DNA from: WJMB01 sp964581465
GTDB taxonomy: Bacteria > RBG-13-66-14
Assembly: GCA_964581465.1 (NCBI GenBank)
Contig: CAZOOP010000004.1
Coordinates: 1 to 64,000, forward strand
DNA: 64,000 nt
Direction: 5' to 3'
Under the pieces are notes generated by a model, which was not told the DNA's origin, did no database searches, and saw only the letters and a list, made by a program, of their open reading frames with translations. Each line of letters starts with the position of its first letter. Positions within the stretch are counted from its first letter, which is position 1. The translations under genes were made by a program, and so were the position numbers. Shown piece after piece: positions 35,796 through 44,616 of the stretch.

Positions 35796-38570
35796 TCAGT
35801 AATTCCAGCCGATGTAGAAGCCGAATTCGGCGTCGCGCTCGACGGAGTTGAAGTCGGTCAGCCAGGCCAGGTCGAAGCGCAGGGCCAGGTAGGGTCCCAG
35901 GCCGACACGGAATCCGACGCCGAAGTCGCCGACGGGATCGGGCACTGTCTCTTCGGCGTTCCAGGTGGCGCCGACGTCGAAGAACAGCGCTCCCTGGACC
36001 TCGTAGAAGGTCAGGTCGCCGACGGGCAGCCCCAGGGCGATGTAGTCGAGCAGGGGGAAGCGCCACTCGAGGTTGCCCATGTAGAGCCGGGTGCCGGAGA
36101 AGTGGCCGTAGGGGTAGCCGCGCATGGTCATGGCGCCGCCGAAGTAGGCCCGGCGGGCGTCGTCGCCTTCGGCGAGGCGGCCGACGGCGCGGGCGGCCAG
36201 GGTTGTGCGTCGGCTGGTTCGCAGGTAGTAGCGCAGGTCGCCCCAAAGGGTATAGTAGGAGCTGCGCCCGGCGGTCAGGTCGAAGGTCTGGCCGGCCTGG
36301 AGGTTGACCCGCATACCGTCGATGGGGCCGATCATGTCCCAGAGGGTGGTGTCGTAGACGAAGCCCAGGTAGGCCGAGCCGAGGAAGCGGTTGGTCCAGA
36401 ACTCGCCGATGTAGTCGTAGCGTTCGCTGCGACGCAGCACCAGGTTGCTTTCCAGGCGGGTGTAGCGGCTGAAGGGGTAGGAGACCACGCCGACGCCGCC
36501 GTATCGTCGCTCGAAGTAGGGCACTTGGGTGGAGTAGTCCAGGTAGTCGTCGACGTAGTGGAAGGCTCCGGTGCCCCAGTTGAGGCGGTTCTCGAGGTTG
36601 AGGTAGGTTGCGGCGACGTTGAAGTACTCGAAGAAGCTGGCCGTCGAGCTGCCGGCGGAGTAGAGCTGGAGGATGATCCGCTGGTCGCCGGTGAGGTCGG
36701 TCAACGCCAGGGCGGTGCCCAGACCGGCGCCGAACTCGGGATCGTAGGCGGTGTCGGCGCGAACGACGTCCAGGGTGAACTCGGTCCGGTACTCTTCGAG
36801 GGTGGTGTCGACGGTGCGCGGTGTGGAATCGACGAGGAGGGTCCCGGTGGTCTCGCCTTCGGTTTCAGCGCTGACGATCTCGGTGTTTTCAGGGAGTTCG
36901 TCGACCAGATAGACGGCGAAGTTATGTCCGATCAGACCCTCGCAAAGCAGCTCGCCCCGGGGGGTGAACTCGCCCCGGAAGGCTCCGGAGAACAGCGAGG
37001 TCAGTTGGACCAGCCCGCCGTCGTCTCCGAGACGGAAGAGGTCGCGGGCGCCGCCGCGATCGGAGAAGAAGTGCAGTCGTCCCGCCGAGTCGTAGAAGGG
37101 CGCCCGGTCTCGTCGGGGACCTGTAGTTAGTTGTTCCGGCGCACCGCCGTCTGGATCGAGGCGCCAGAGGTTGAGCCGCTCGTCGTACTCGCCGGCGGCG
37201 CGGTTGGAGGCGAAGATGATCCCGCCGTCGGGGGTGAAGACCGGATCGGTCTCATAGAAGTAGTCATCGGTCAGGCGCTGGACCCGCCAGTCGGGCAGAT
37301 CGACCAGGTAGAGATCGCTGCGGCCGGATTCGTCCAGCCCGACGACGACCAGACCCTCGGGACCCCAGCTCGGTGAGGACAGGCTGACCACGCCGGGTAG
37401 GCCGCGGCGTTCGAGGACCTCGTCGCTGTCCAGGTCGTAGATGATCAGCTCGTCGCCCTGGCCGGAGCGGGCGGAGAAGGCCACCCGGCCGGAGTCGTCG
37501 ACGTCGAGGGCGCTGGTGAACATGTGCAGCGACTCGAGGCTGGGGTTGCGACCGGCGGTAAGCAACAGCTCACCGTCGTTATCACCGCGCAGGGGCGCCC
37601 AATAGAGGGCCTGATAGCCGTAGTAGTTGGAGAGATAGCAATAGCCGGGCTCACCGTCGCGTTCGGCGTAGGCCGGGGCCAGGGCGGTTTCCTCCTCCCG
37701 GGTCAGCCGAGCGCCGACCTCGTCCAGGCTGCGCCGCTCGACGATCTCGGGGAAGTAGCGCCGCTGGACCCAGCGTCGCCAGTCCTCGTCCAGTTGCTCG
37801 AAGGTGATCCCCAGCACGTCCTCGATGACGTCCTCGAAGTACTTGCTCTTGTAGCAGCCGCGCTGGAGCTCGACCAGGGCCGTCTCGCCGAAGCGCTCGG
37901 CGATGTAGAGGACGGCCGACTGGCCCTCCTTGTAGAGGATGAAGTAGGAGCCGAGGCCCACTAGGGAGCGCAGGGGGCGCAGGCGGTCCTCGAGGACTAG
38001 ATCGCGCATGTAGACCGCCAGCTCCGCCGAGTCGCCGTCGGAGAAGTACTCGGCCAGACCCTCGGAGAACCAGAGGTGGGGCTGGGTGAAGTTGCCCGTT
38101 CCCCGGGCGACGATCTCGTCGCGCATCATGTCGAAGGCGAAGACGTGGACCAGCTCGTGGGTCAGCGTCGAAGAGAAGACTGACAGATCGCCGTTGTTGG
38201 GCATCACCACGCGGCCCTTGCGGTACTCGGTGAAGCCGCCGACGGACTCGGGCAGCATGATATCCACGGTGTTGGTCTGCTGGAAGCTGGGTCCGTTGGC
38301 GTAGAGGAATAGGGGGATGCGGCGGTGGATCACGTGGCCCAGGCGCAGCGAGAGCTCATCGAAGGCGGCCTCGGCCAGGGCGGCGGTGCGCTCGGCCAGT
38401 TCCCGCTCCTCGGGGTAGAAGTGGATGTCGAAGTGCTCGCTGGCCAGCACCCGCCAGTCGAAGTCGCGGTAGGCGACCTTGTTCTTGCCGAAGGTGGAGA
38501 AACCCGCCGCGGGCAACGCGGGCAGCAGGAGAACGATGATGATCAGTCTGGCGGTGAGTTTCTGCCTCAT
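35796..38570 (-). CDS. Gluzincin-like peptidase / TolB propeller / BamA-like barrel protein 1
   Basis: 924 aa with start ATG 38570. Signal peptide (LIIIVLLLPALPAAGFSTFG), then a peptidase-MA-type domain with zinc motif HELVH at 138-142 and third ligand Glu170 in FSEGLAEYF. Residues about 320-560 are WD40/TolB-type blades (LIIYDLDSDEVLERRG, LYLVDLPDWRVQRLTDDYFY, IIFASNRAAGEYDERLNLWR, LHFFSDRGGARDLFRL). The last about 300 residues form a BamA/TamA-like barrel with GAMTMRGYPYGHFSG, matching the RGY of surface-antigen barrels, ending FGFYIGWNY. A paralogue is at 58865. Its role at the outer membrane is unknown. Confidence 0.85.
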   Translation of the reverse strand: MRQKLTARLIIIVLLLPALPAAGFSTFGKNKVAYRDFDWRVLASEHFDIHFYPEERELAERTAALAEAAFDELSLRLGHVIHRRIPLFLYANGPSFQQTNTVDIMLPESVGGFTEYRKGRVVMPNNGDLSVFSSTLTHELVHVFAFDMMRDEIVARGTGNFTQPHLWFSEGLAEYFSDGDSAELAVYMRDLVLEDRLRPLRSLVGLGSYFILYKEGQSAVLYIAERFGETALVELQRGCYKSKYFEDVIEDVLGITFEQLDEDWRRWVQRRYFPEIVERRSLDEVGARLTREEETALAPAYAERDGEPGYCYLSNYYGYQALYWAPLRGDNDGELLLTAGRNPSLESLHMFTSALDVDDSGRVAFSARSGQGDELIIYDLDSDEVLERRGLPGVVSLSSPSWGPEGLVVVGLDESGRSDLYLVDLPDWRVQRLTDDYFYETDPVFTPDGGIIFASNRAAGEYDERLNLWRLDPDGGAPEQLTTGPRRDRAPFYDSAGRLHFFSDRGGARDLFRLGDDGGLVQLTSLFSGAFRGEFTPRGELLCEGLIGHNFAVYLVDELPENTEIVSAETEGETTGTLLVDSTPRTVDTTLEEYRTEFTLDVVRADTAYDPEFGAGLGTALALTDLTGDQRIILQLYSAGSSTASFFEYFNVAATYLNLENRLNWGTGAFHYVDDYLDYSTQVPYFERRYGGVGVVSYPFSRYTRLESNLVLRRSERYDYIGEFWTNRFLGSAYLGFVYDTTLWDMIGPIDGMRVNLQAGQTFDLTAGRSSYYTLWGDLRYYLRTSRRTTLAARAVGRLAEGDDARRAYFGGAMTMRGYPYGHFSGTRLYMGNLEWRFPLLDYIALGLPVGDLTFYEVQGALFFDVGATWNAEETVPDPVGDFGVGFRVGLGPYLALRFDLAWLTDFNSVERDAEFGFYIGWNY

Positions 38571-39881
38571 GGCTTCCGGGGGCGACTGTGACGGTTTTTA
38601 TCCCGTGGGGGAGAGGATTTCGGGATGGCATCGTATACCCTCTTCGGACCCGACTATGATTGTATTTTGTTGATAATAGGGGTGATGATTATCGGATACC
38701 TGTCACAAAGCGGGCAGTTGAAAAGTGTCAATTATTGCGGGACTGATCCTTGACGATCCTTTCTATCCTAGATATCAGCGGACTTGTAACTGCCCTGGCA
38801 GCAGATTGCCACAGAATCCTAAGTGTCATAATATCAATCAATAAGGGTTTGCCAAATGAGCGCTTGCTTCTAGAAGGCGTATTTCAGGGGGTCAATAACG
38901 GCCCGGCAGACCGATCCCAATCAGCCTGATTTGGTCCGAACACGTTCCATGATGACTACGGGATTAACATAGCACGAAAAGCGTCGCCTGGCGAGGGACG
39001 GGGTGGATTTACGGACTTGTCGGCCGAATGTCCCGTGCAATGAGCTCAGAGAAGTGCGCTCAAGGCAGTCGGCAAGATCTCTACGACTGGGCGACGGCCG
39101 GGGGCCTCTGAGCTGAAAGCCCTCAACGCTGCCGATGTGCTACAACAGTGGACGGCGGGGTGGCGCATGGCGCCGCATACGCATCAGAGTTCGGCTTCTT
39201 GGCCGTGTAAAGCTGGTGTGAGCTGCTGTTGGGATGGCGCACTCGCCTGCGTTGAGTAACGTTTCTTCAATCAGCATAGCTGGAAGGCGACTCTTCGCCA
39301 ACTCGTACAAGCGCACGCCCCTCGGCCCCGAGGCAATCCAGCTTGGTTTTACCAACCGTTGATATCACAAGAAACTGGACCATTATTTGTAACCATGGAT
39401 AGCTGCATCGAACAGGAGGCTCTGATAAATGCTCGGCGGGAATCGTCAACTCGTGAGGCTTATCAGTTGTTACCGGTTCTAAACCATTCAATAGCATACT
39501 TTTAGCATGTAACTCACTATCAGTTTCAAAAACCTTTGGGCGGGACCTACAGGCTCCAGCTTCATGCAACACTATGTACAAGGCGAGGTTGATTGCAATA
39601 AATCGGCGGTATGTTATTGGAGTCTAAGTATTCTATCAAGCATTGATTGACAATCTATTAGCGAGTAGTGCCGGTCTACAACGAGTGATAATCCTTATCA
39701 ACCAGTAACGGGTGTTGAAAAACAAGGTTACCGGTCTAATGAATGGCGGCGCACAAGCTTGATCAGGCTCTGCCAAACCTGTTAAGTGCTGGATTGTACA
39801 GTGGGCCGTTGTGCGGGGAGTGGGCGAGAATCCCGACCGGTGAGGTCGATAAAGAAACGTCGGAAAGGCCCCGGCGGTTCC
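38571..39881. repeat. Relic-rich intergenic region
   Basis: About 1.3 kb without an intact gene. It contains CAAAGCGGGCAGTTGAAAAG at about 38707 (shared with 10.72 kb), CCCAATCAGCCTGATTTGG at 38916-38953 (shared with 10925 and 49408), and on the minus strand at about 39370-39510 the AEHLS relic (ELTIPAEHLSEPPVRCSY). It is one of four graveyard regions in the window. Confidence 0.6.
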
Positions 39882-41153
39882 CTAGGCCTCCAATCGGCGC
39901 AGGGCCTCGGCGGGGGAGATCCGCGCCGCCCGCCTCGCCGGTAGAGCCGCCGCGCCCACGGACACCAGCACCGCCAGCAGGGCCGAGCCGATCAGCAGCC
40001 ACCAGGGCAGATGGAAGAAGGTCTCGGGTTTGAAGGTGAACTCGGGCAGGTACTCGACCAGCAGATGATCGCCCAGGGTTCCCAGGCCCCAGCCCATAAG
40101 CGCCCCGACGACGCCGTTGGCCAGACCGACCACAGCCGCCTCTCCCAGGATCAGCGCGCGCACGTCGCCTCGGGTGCAGCCCACGCAGCGCAGCAGGCCG
40201 ATCTCGGCGCCGCGCTCGGTGACGATCAGCGAGAAGTTGTTGAAGATACTGAAGGCGGCGATCAGCAGCATCAGCACCCCGACCACGGAGAGCACGGCGG
40301 TGACGGTGTCGATGGTCAGCCCGGCCTTCTCGACGGCCTCGCGGCTGGATTCGGTCTCGAAGCCGGCCTCCCGGGCGAAGGCGCCGACCTCGGCGGCGAC
40401 GCGGGAGTCCTCGCAGACCAAGTAGGCCCGGGAGTAGCGCTCGACGGGAGAGCCCAGGGCTTTCTCGGCGGCGCGACGCAGCACCTCCAGGGGGATGGTC
40501 ACCCCGATGACCATCGCCTTGGGCGAGAAGCCGACCACTCGGCCGGTGACCCGGGTCGAGGGCTTGGTCTCGAAGCTGGAGCGACCCAGGATCAGCCCGA
40601 AGCTGGTGCCCAGCACCTCCTCGGGGCTGAAGGTCGGCAGATCGTTGCCCGGCGCGAAGACATGGTTGTAGAAGTCCACCAGCTCCGTGGAAATCACCAC
40701 GGGGACATCGTTGGGACCCAGCTCGACCGCGCGCTGTCCGGCCCGGGCCTCTTCGATCATCGCCGCGTCCCAGCCTGCCACACCCAGGTCGGTGCCGAAA
40801 CGGGACAGGTCGACGGGGCCGATGCTGATCCCTCGAAGCTGCGAGGGTATCGGCGACTCCAGCGCCGGGTGGACCGCCGTCACCCCGGGTCGGGAGCGCA
40901 GCAGCTCAAGGGCCGCATCGTCCAGGGGCTCGGAGGCGCGGATCAGCCCCGGCTTCTCGGTGACGATCAGCTCGTTGAGCGGCAGCTTGGCCAGGATGCC
41001 GTCGATGACCTCGCGGCGCACCCCCTGGCCCAGACCGACCAGGAAGACTAGGGCGGCGATGCCCAGAGCGATGCCCAGGGAGCTGGTCACGCTGCGCCGG
41101 CGGTGGCGGCCCAGGTTGGCGCGGATGAGCTTCCAGGCGGCGGCGAACTTCAT
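39882..41153 (-). CDS. FtsX/MacB-family ABC transporter permease
   Basis: 423 aa with start ATG 41153 after GAGGTGACCG. Four membrane segments are in the MacB order: one at about 25-45 (VTSSLGIALGIAALVFLVGL), a large periplasmic MacB-PCD domain at 50-275, then three C-terminal helices starting AVLSVVGVLMLLIAAFSIFN. Family hallmarks are TERGAEIGLLRCVGCTRGDV and the ending PARRAARISPAEALR. Such permeases work with a LolD/MacB-like ATPase in lipoprotein or peptide export. No ATPase gene is adjacent, so the partner must be elsewhere. Confidence 0.9.
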   Translation of the reverse strand: MKFAAAWKLIRANLGRHRRRSVTSSLGIALGIAALVFLVGLGQGVRREVIDGILAKLPLNELIVTEKPGLIRASEPLDDAALELLRSRPGVTAVHPALESPIPSQLRGISIGPVDLSRFGTDLGVAGWDAAMIEEARAGQRAVELGPNDVPVVISTELVDFYNHVFAPGNDLPTFSPEEVLGTSFGLILGRSSFETKPSTRVTGRVVGFSPKAMVIGVTIPLEVLRRAAEKALGSPVERYSRAYLVCEDSRVAAEVGAFAREAGFETESSREAVEKAGLTIDTVTAVLSVVGVLMLLIAAFSIFNNFSLIVTERGAEIGLLRCVGCTRGDVRALILGEAAVVGLANGVVGALMGWGLGTLGDHLLVEYLPEFTFKPETFFHLPWWLLIGSALLAVLVSVGAAALPARRAARISPAEALRRLEA

Positions 41154-41477
41154 CGGTCACCTCGCAAGATCACGAATACGGTGGGATCAGCGCGGAGGTC
41201 GCGGAGCGGTCGATTGGTGGATGGTCCAGCGGAGTCGAGGTGCTGACGGCATACCGCCCTCGCCGACAGTAGATCGTCTTCGGGCTGCTTACCTCTGGTC
41301 GTCGGCAGCGGCAGGTAGAACCAGCGGTCGTTTATTGCGTTTGGATAATCAGTTTTCGAATAGACCAGCCGAAAGGATTCTAAACGATCAAGCAAGATTA
41401 GATTCTACCAAGAGGTGCCGCTTAGCCCCTGCCTGATTGCGTGATCGGGACACCTGGCGTGTCGAACTTAACATATT
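41154..41477. other. Intergenic, nothing recognised
   Basis: About 320 bp between the permease start and IS copy C. No promoter or gene is clear. Confidence 0.45.
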
Positions 41478-42135
41478 GGATTATCACCTAATTATGAACA
41501 AACCTGAAGTATGCTCCCGAGGTAGTTCAGCGCGTCTTCGTCGTCTCGATGGTTGAATCGTAATTCCATTTCACGGATACAGAGCCTGTCGTTGCGTATG
41601 AAGCCGCCGTGGTAGGCTTTTAGCCGGCGTTTGGCGTAGCCCCGGAAGCTCTCGATGCCGTTGATGTGAACCTTGCCATTGGCCAGGGTCTTGTCATGGA
41701 TGATGCGTTTGTGGTGGATACCGTTGAGTGAGAGCCTGTTATAGTCCTTGTATCCATCGGAGTATACGATCAAGCCCAGCTCGACGTTCTCCAAGATCGC
41801 GCCCAGCAGGTGCTTGCCGTCACAGCGCTTGGGGAGGATGACCCGCGCCGCCGGGACGCCGAGCCGCAACAGACGCGCTATCTCACGGCGCTTTTCCGGC
41901 GGCGGCTCGTTGCGACGCCCCCGGGGACGAGGGTTGAACAACTTGCCGCAACGCTTGCGCTTACGACGCCCGTCGGCGCAGCGCTAGTTACACCTGGGAC
42001 ACTTGACGTGCCGGTCCCTCGTTCTGCTCCTCCCCGCCACATTGTCCCCTTTGCTTGTGGCAGGATAACAGACTTGCTCAAGCCGATATAAGCACCCAAC
42101 TGCAATAGCTGATGTTCATCTTATGTGATGATCCC
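41478..42135 (-). mobile_element. IS1595-like element copy C, complete ends
   Basis: The 658-bp element has imperfect terminal repeats (GGATTATCACCTAATTATGA at 41478 against the complement GGGATCATCACATAAGATGA at the right end). The transposase part at 41492-41941 keeps REIARLLRLGVPAARVILPK, LIVYSDGYKDYNRLSLNGIH, KVHINGIESFRGYAKRRLKA and ELRFNHRDDED. The zinc ribbon is broken by TAG after CPRCN, the same position as in copy A, plus a 12-bp deletion. The first catalytic Asp region is absent. I infer a non-autonomous derivative. Confidence 0.82.
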
Positions 42136-42226
42136 TAACTTATACTTACTATTTGCCCCTGTTCGCGATTGATAGCAGTCGGTAATACTCAAGTGCCGCT
42201 TTGGCCTGGATGGTGACCGGGCGTTC

Positions 42227-43552
42227 TCAGGCCCTCGCCGTGGGCAGCTCGCTCCAACTGGTGGTGAAGCGGTGCGAGCAGTGACGCTGATTCATGTCCC
42301 AGACACGTCGTGTCCCGGTGGCGGCGTAGTGGACAGTGTCCGAGCCGAAGGCGTCATTGATGCGGTCCAGGGCGCCCATCAGTTTTTCGGTGCGCCGCCG
42401 GGGGTTGGTCTCGGGTTCGCTGGGCTCGCCCAGGGGGTCGAAGAGGCTGCGCTGCAGGGCGGCGGCGGGGCGGATGTGGGAGAGCAACACCCCGGCCTTC
42501 TTATAGGGGTAGCCGGGTTTGTAGATCCGGCGCAGTCCGTCCAGGGCGGCGTCGATGAGCTCCGGGGTCAGCGAGCTGGGCACGGGCAGCACCCGGGCGG
42601 CCGAGTTGTAGTACTTGGGTCCTCGGGCGAAGTGGCCGGTCATGATGAAGACGGTGACCACCCCCGCGGCGGAGCCGCCCTCGCGCAGCTTCTCGGCGGC
42701 CCGGCTGGCGAACTCGGCCACGGACTCGGCCAGCTCGTCCCGGGTCTCCAAGGGGCGGCCGAAGGAGCGCGAGGTGCAGATGCCCTGCTTGGCCCGGGGC
42801 TGGTCCTCGATGGGCAGACAACTGCGCCCGCGCAGCTCGTAGACCATCCGCTGACCGACCACGCCCAGCTTGCGAGTGATCCAGCGGTCGTCGGCGTCGC
42901 GGAGCTGGGCGGCGGTGAGGATGCCCGCCCGACGCAGACGCTTGGCCAGCCGTCCGGCCACGCCCCAGAGGTCCTCGAGGGGCAGCTCGGCCAGCACGGC
43001 GTCCAGCTCGGGACCCGGGGCGAGCTCCTTGACTCCGCCCCAGCGGGGCTGCTTCTTGGCCAGGCGACCGGCCACCTTGGCCAGCACTTTGCCGGGACCT
43101 AGTCCGATGGCCACGGGGATGCCCGTCCAGCGCTCGACGAGGTGCGCCAGCTCGCGGCAGTGACCGAGGGGGTCGGGGAGACCGGCCAGATCGAGGAAGG
43201 CCTCGTCGATGGAGTAGATCTCGAGGCTGGGGGTCCGCTCGGCCAGCGCCGCCATCACCCGGCGGCTCATGTCGGCGTAGAGGGGGAAGTTGGCGGAGAA
43301 AACGGCGCAGCCGATGCGCTCCAGGCGCTCGCGCCACTGGAAGAAGGGCGCGCCCATCGGCACGCCCAGGGCCTTGACCTCGTTGGAACGGGCGATGACG
43401 CAGCCGTCGTTGTTGGATAGCACCACGACGGGGCGCGCGCCCAGGGCCGGCTGGAATACCCGTTCGCAGGAAACGTAGAAGTTGTTGCAGTCGACCAGGG
43501 CGATCCGTCGACGCGTCGCGGATCGGACGCCGCTGGTCTTCGCCGGACCCAT
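42227..43552 (-). CDS. umuC: Y-family DNA polymerase V catalytic subunit
   Basis: 441 aa from ATG 43552, ten bases after the umuD stop. It copies past damaged bases. Catalytic acidic residues are visible: Asp21 in ALVDCNNFYVSCERVF, and Asp116/Glu117 in YSIDEAFLDL. GLGPGKVLAKVAGRLAK, a helix-hairpin-helix region (LEDLWGVAGRLAKRLRRAGI) and the UmuC C-terminal domain (KAGVLLSHIRPAAALQRSLF, with an LFDP clamp-binding-like end) complete the protein. It forms an operon with umuD. Confidence 0.96.
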   Translation of the reverse strand: MGPAKTSGVRSATRRRIALVDCNNFYVSCERVFQPALGARPVVVLSNNDGCVIARSNEVKALGVPMGAPFFQWRERLERIGCAVFSANFPLYADMSRRVMAALAERTPSLEIYSIDEAFLDLAGLPDPLGHCRELAHLVERWTGIPVAIGLGPGKVLAKVAGRLAKKQPRWGGVKELAPGPELDAVLAELPLEDLWGVAGRLAKRLRRAGILTAAQLRDADDRWITRKLGVVGQRMVYELRGRSCLPIEDQPRAKQGICTSRSFGRPLETRDELAESVAEFASRAAEKLREGGSAAGVVTVFIMTGHFARGPKYYNSAARVLPVPSSLTPELIDAALDGLRRIYKPGYPYKKAGVLLSHIRPAAALQRSLFDPLGEPSEPETNPRRRTEKLMGALDRINDAFGSDTVHYAATGTRRVWDMNQRHCSHRFTTSWSELPTARA

Positions 43553-43561
43553 CGCTTCACC

Positions 43562-44005
43562 CTAGAGGGAGTGGATGACGTTGGTGACCACGCCCCAGAC
43601 CTCGAACTCGCCGTCCTCGCCGGCGACGATGGGCGGGTAGCCCTCGCTCTCGGCCAGCAGCGCCCAGGCACCGTCGCGCTTGCGCAGCCGCTTGACCACC
43701 AGTTCGCCGTCGACCACCGCGATGACTACCTTGCCCTCGGCGGCCTCCAGGGAACGGTCGACGATCAGGATGTCCCCGTCGTTGATCCCGGCGCCGGTCA
43801 TCGAATCGCCGGCGACGCGAACGAAGAAGGTCGCCGAGGGGTGAGGGATCAGGTGTTCGTTCAGGTCCAGCCGACGGGCGATGTAGTCGTCGGCGGGAGA
43901 GGGGAAGCCGGCGGGCACCTGACTCTCGGCCAGGGGCAGCTCGGGTCCCCTGCCGCTCTCGGGCAGAAAGAGCTCGTTGCGGTTCGCTTTCTTGCTCGGC
44001 GTCAT
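43562..44005 (-). CDS. umuD: SOS-type peptidase S24 family, UmuD
   Basis: 147 aa from ATG 44005 after GGAGACCCATTC. It is the LexA/UmuD-type self-cleaving subunit of polymerase V. The cleavage site is Ala32-Gly33 in VPAGFPSP; the catalytic pair is Ser68 (VAGDSMTGAGI) and Lys105 (GELVVKRL). There is no DNA-binding domain, as expected for UmuD. I looked upstream for LexA operators of the CTGT-N8-ACAG or GAAC-N4-GTTC type and found none. Confidence 0.95.
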   Translation of the reverse strand: MTPSKKANRNELFLPESGRGPELPLAESQVPAGFPSPADDYIARRLDLNEHLIPHPSATFFVRVAGDSMTGAGINDGDILIVDRSLEAAEGKVVIAVVDGELVVKRLRKRDGAWALLAESEGYPPIVAGEDGEFEVWGVVTNVIHSL

Positions 44006-44414
44006 GAATGGGTCTCCGTAATGCGAGCGTGCCGGGGCGGAAGAAGGACCGCATCATTATCAAGCGTCAAGGTTTCAGCGGCTATCCACACGTTCCTGAA
44101 TCTTCGATAACTACCGCGTTCAATAAACAGCGGTTGAAACGAATGCCTTGGCTAATCTTTGCTAAGCAGGCCTGATGGCGTGCCAGCGAGCGCCCTGTGA
44201 GCGCTATCCAACCGGTGGGGTTATTGAAGCCGGTCAGCGGACCAAGGCGTCTCAGTTTGCCTTATCGCTCCCCGTGGTCGCAGATACGGTCGAGCTCCGC
44301 CGTAAAGACACCAATACACGAACATATTCCGTTCATCGGCGCCGACCAGCCCCCTCAGGGACACCTCAACCATACCACCATAGCCGGACGACGGTTCCTG
44401 GACAACAGCCGACG
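44006..44414. other. Intergenic, upstream of umuD
   Basis: About 400 bp with no gene. It should hold the umuDC promoter on the minus strand, but no canonical pair of promoter boxes is convincing. Confidence 0.45.
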
Positions 44415-44595
44415 GCGACCTTCGCCAAACCCCGGCAGATCAACCTCGGCCCGGCCCGGCTTTGGCACGTTTTTTGCGGAGGCGGACGGGGCCTTTCCGG
44501 CAGGCCACCTGCGCGGGCGCAAAAAACGTGCCAAAGCCTCCCGGCGGATGATCGAGGGCGTCGATCGCGGGGACGGCGGGTTTGGCGAAGGTCGC
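44415..44595 (-). repeat. Nested inverted-repeat element R6 (reverse orientation)
   Basis: Outer arms are GCGACCTTCGCCAAACCC at 44415-44432 and its complement at 44578-44595. Inner arms are GGCTTTGGCACGTTTTTTGC at 44458-44477 and its complement at 44519-44538. The usual CTTGC is TTTGC here on both arms, a paired change. The gaps are 25 and 39 bp, as expected for reverse orientation. Confidence 0.9.
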
Positions 44596-44616
44596 GGGGT
44601 GCGCTCGGCGGTTGGT

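Noticed and set aside
44006..44340. LexA operator upstream of umuDC (GAAC...GTTC at about 44322)
   Set aside because: The half-sites are seven bases apart, not four, and about 300 bp upstream; no CTGT-N8-ACAG site is present.
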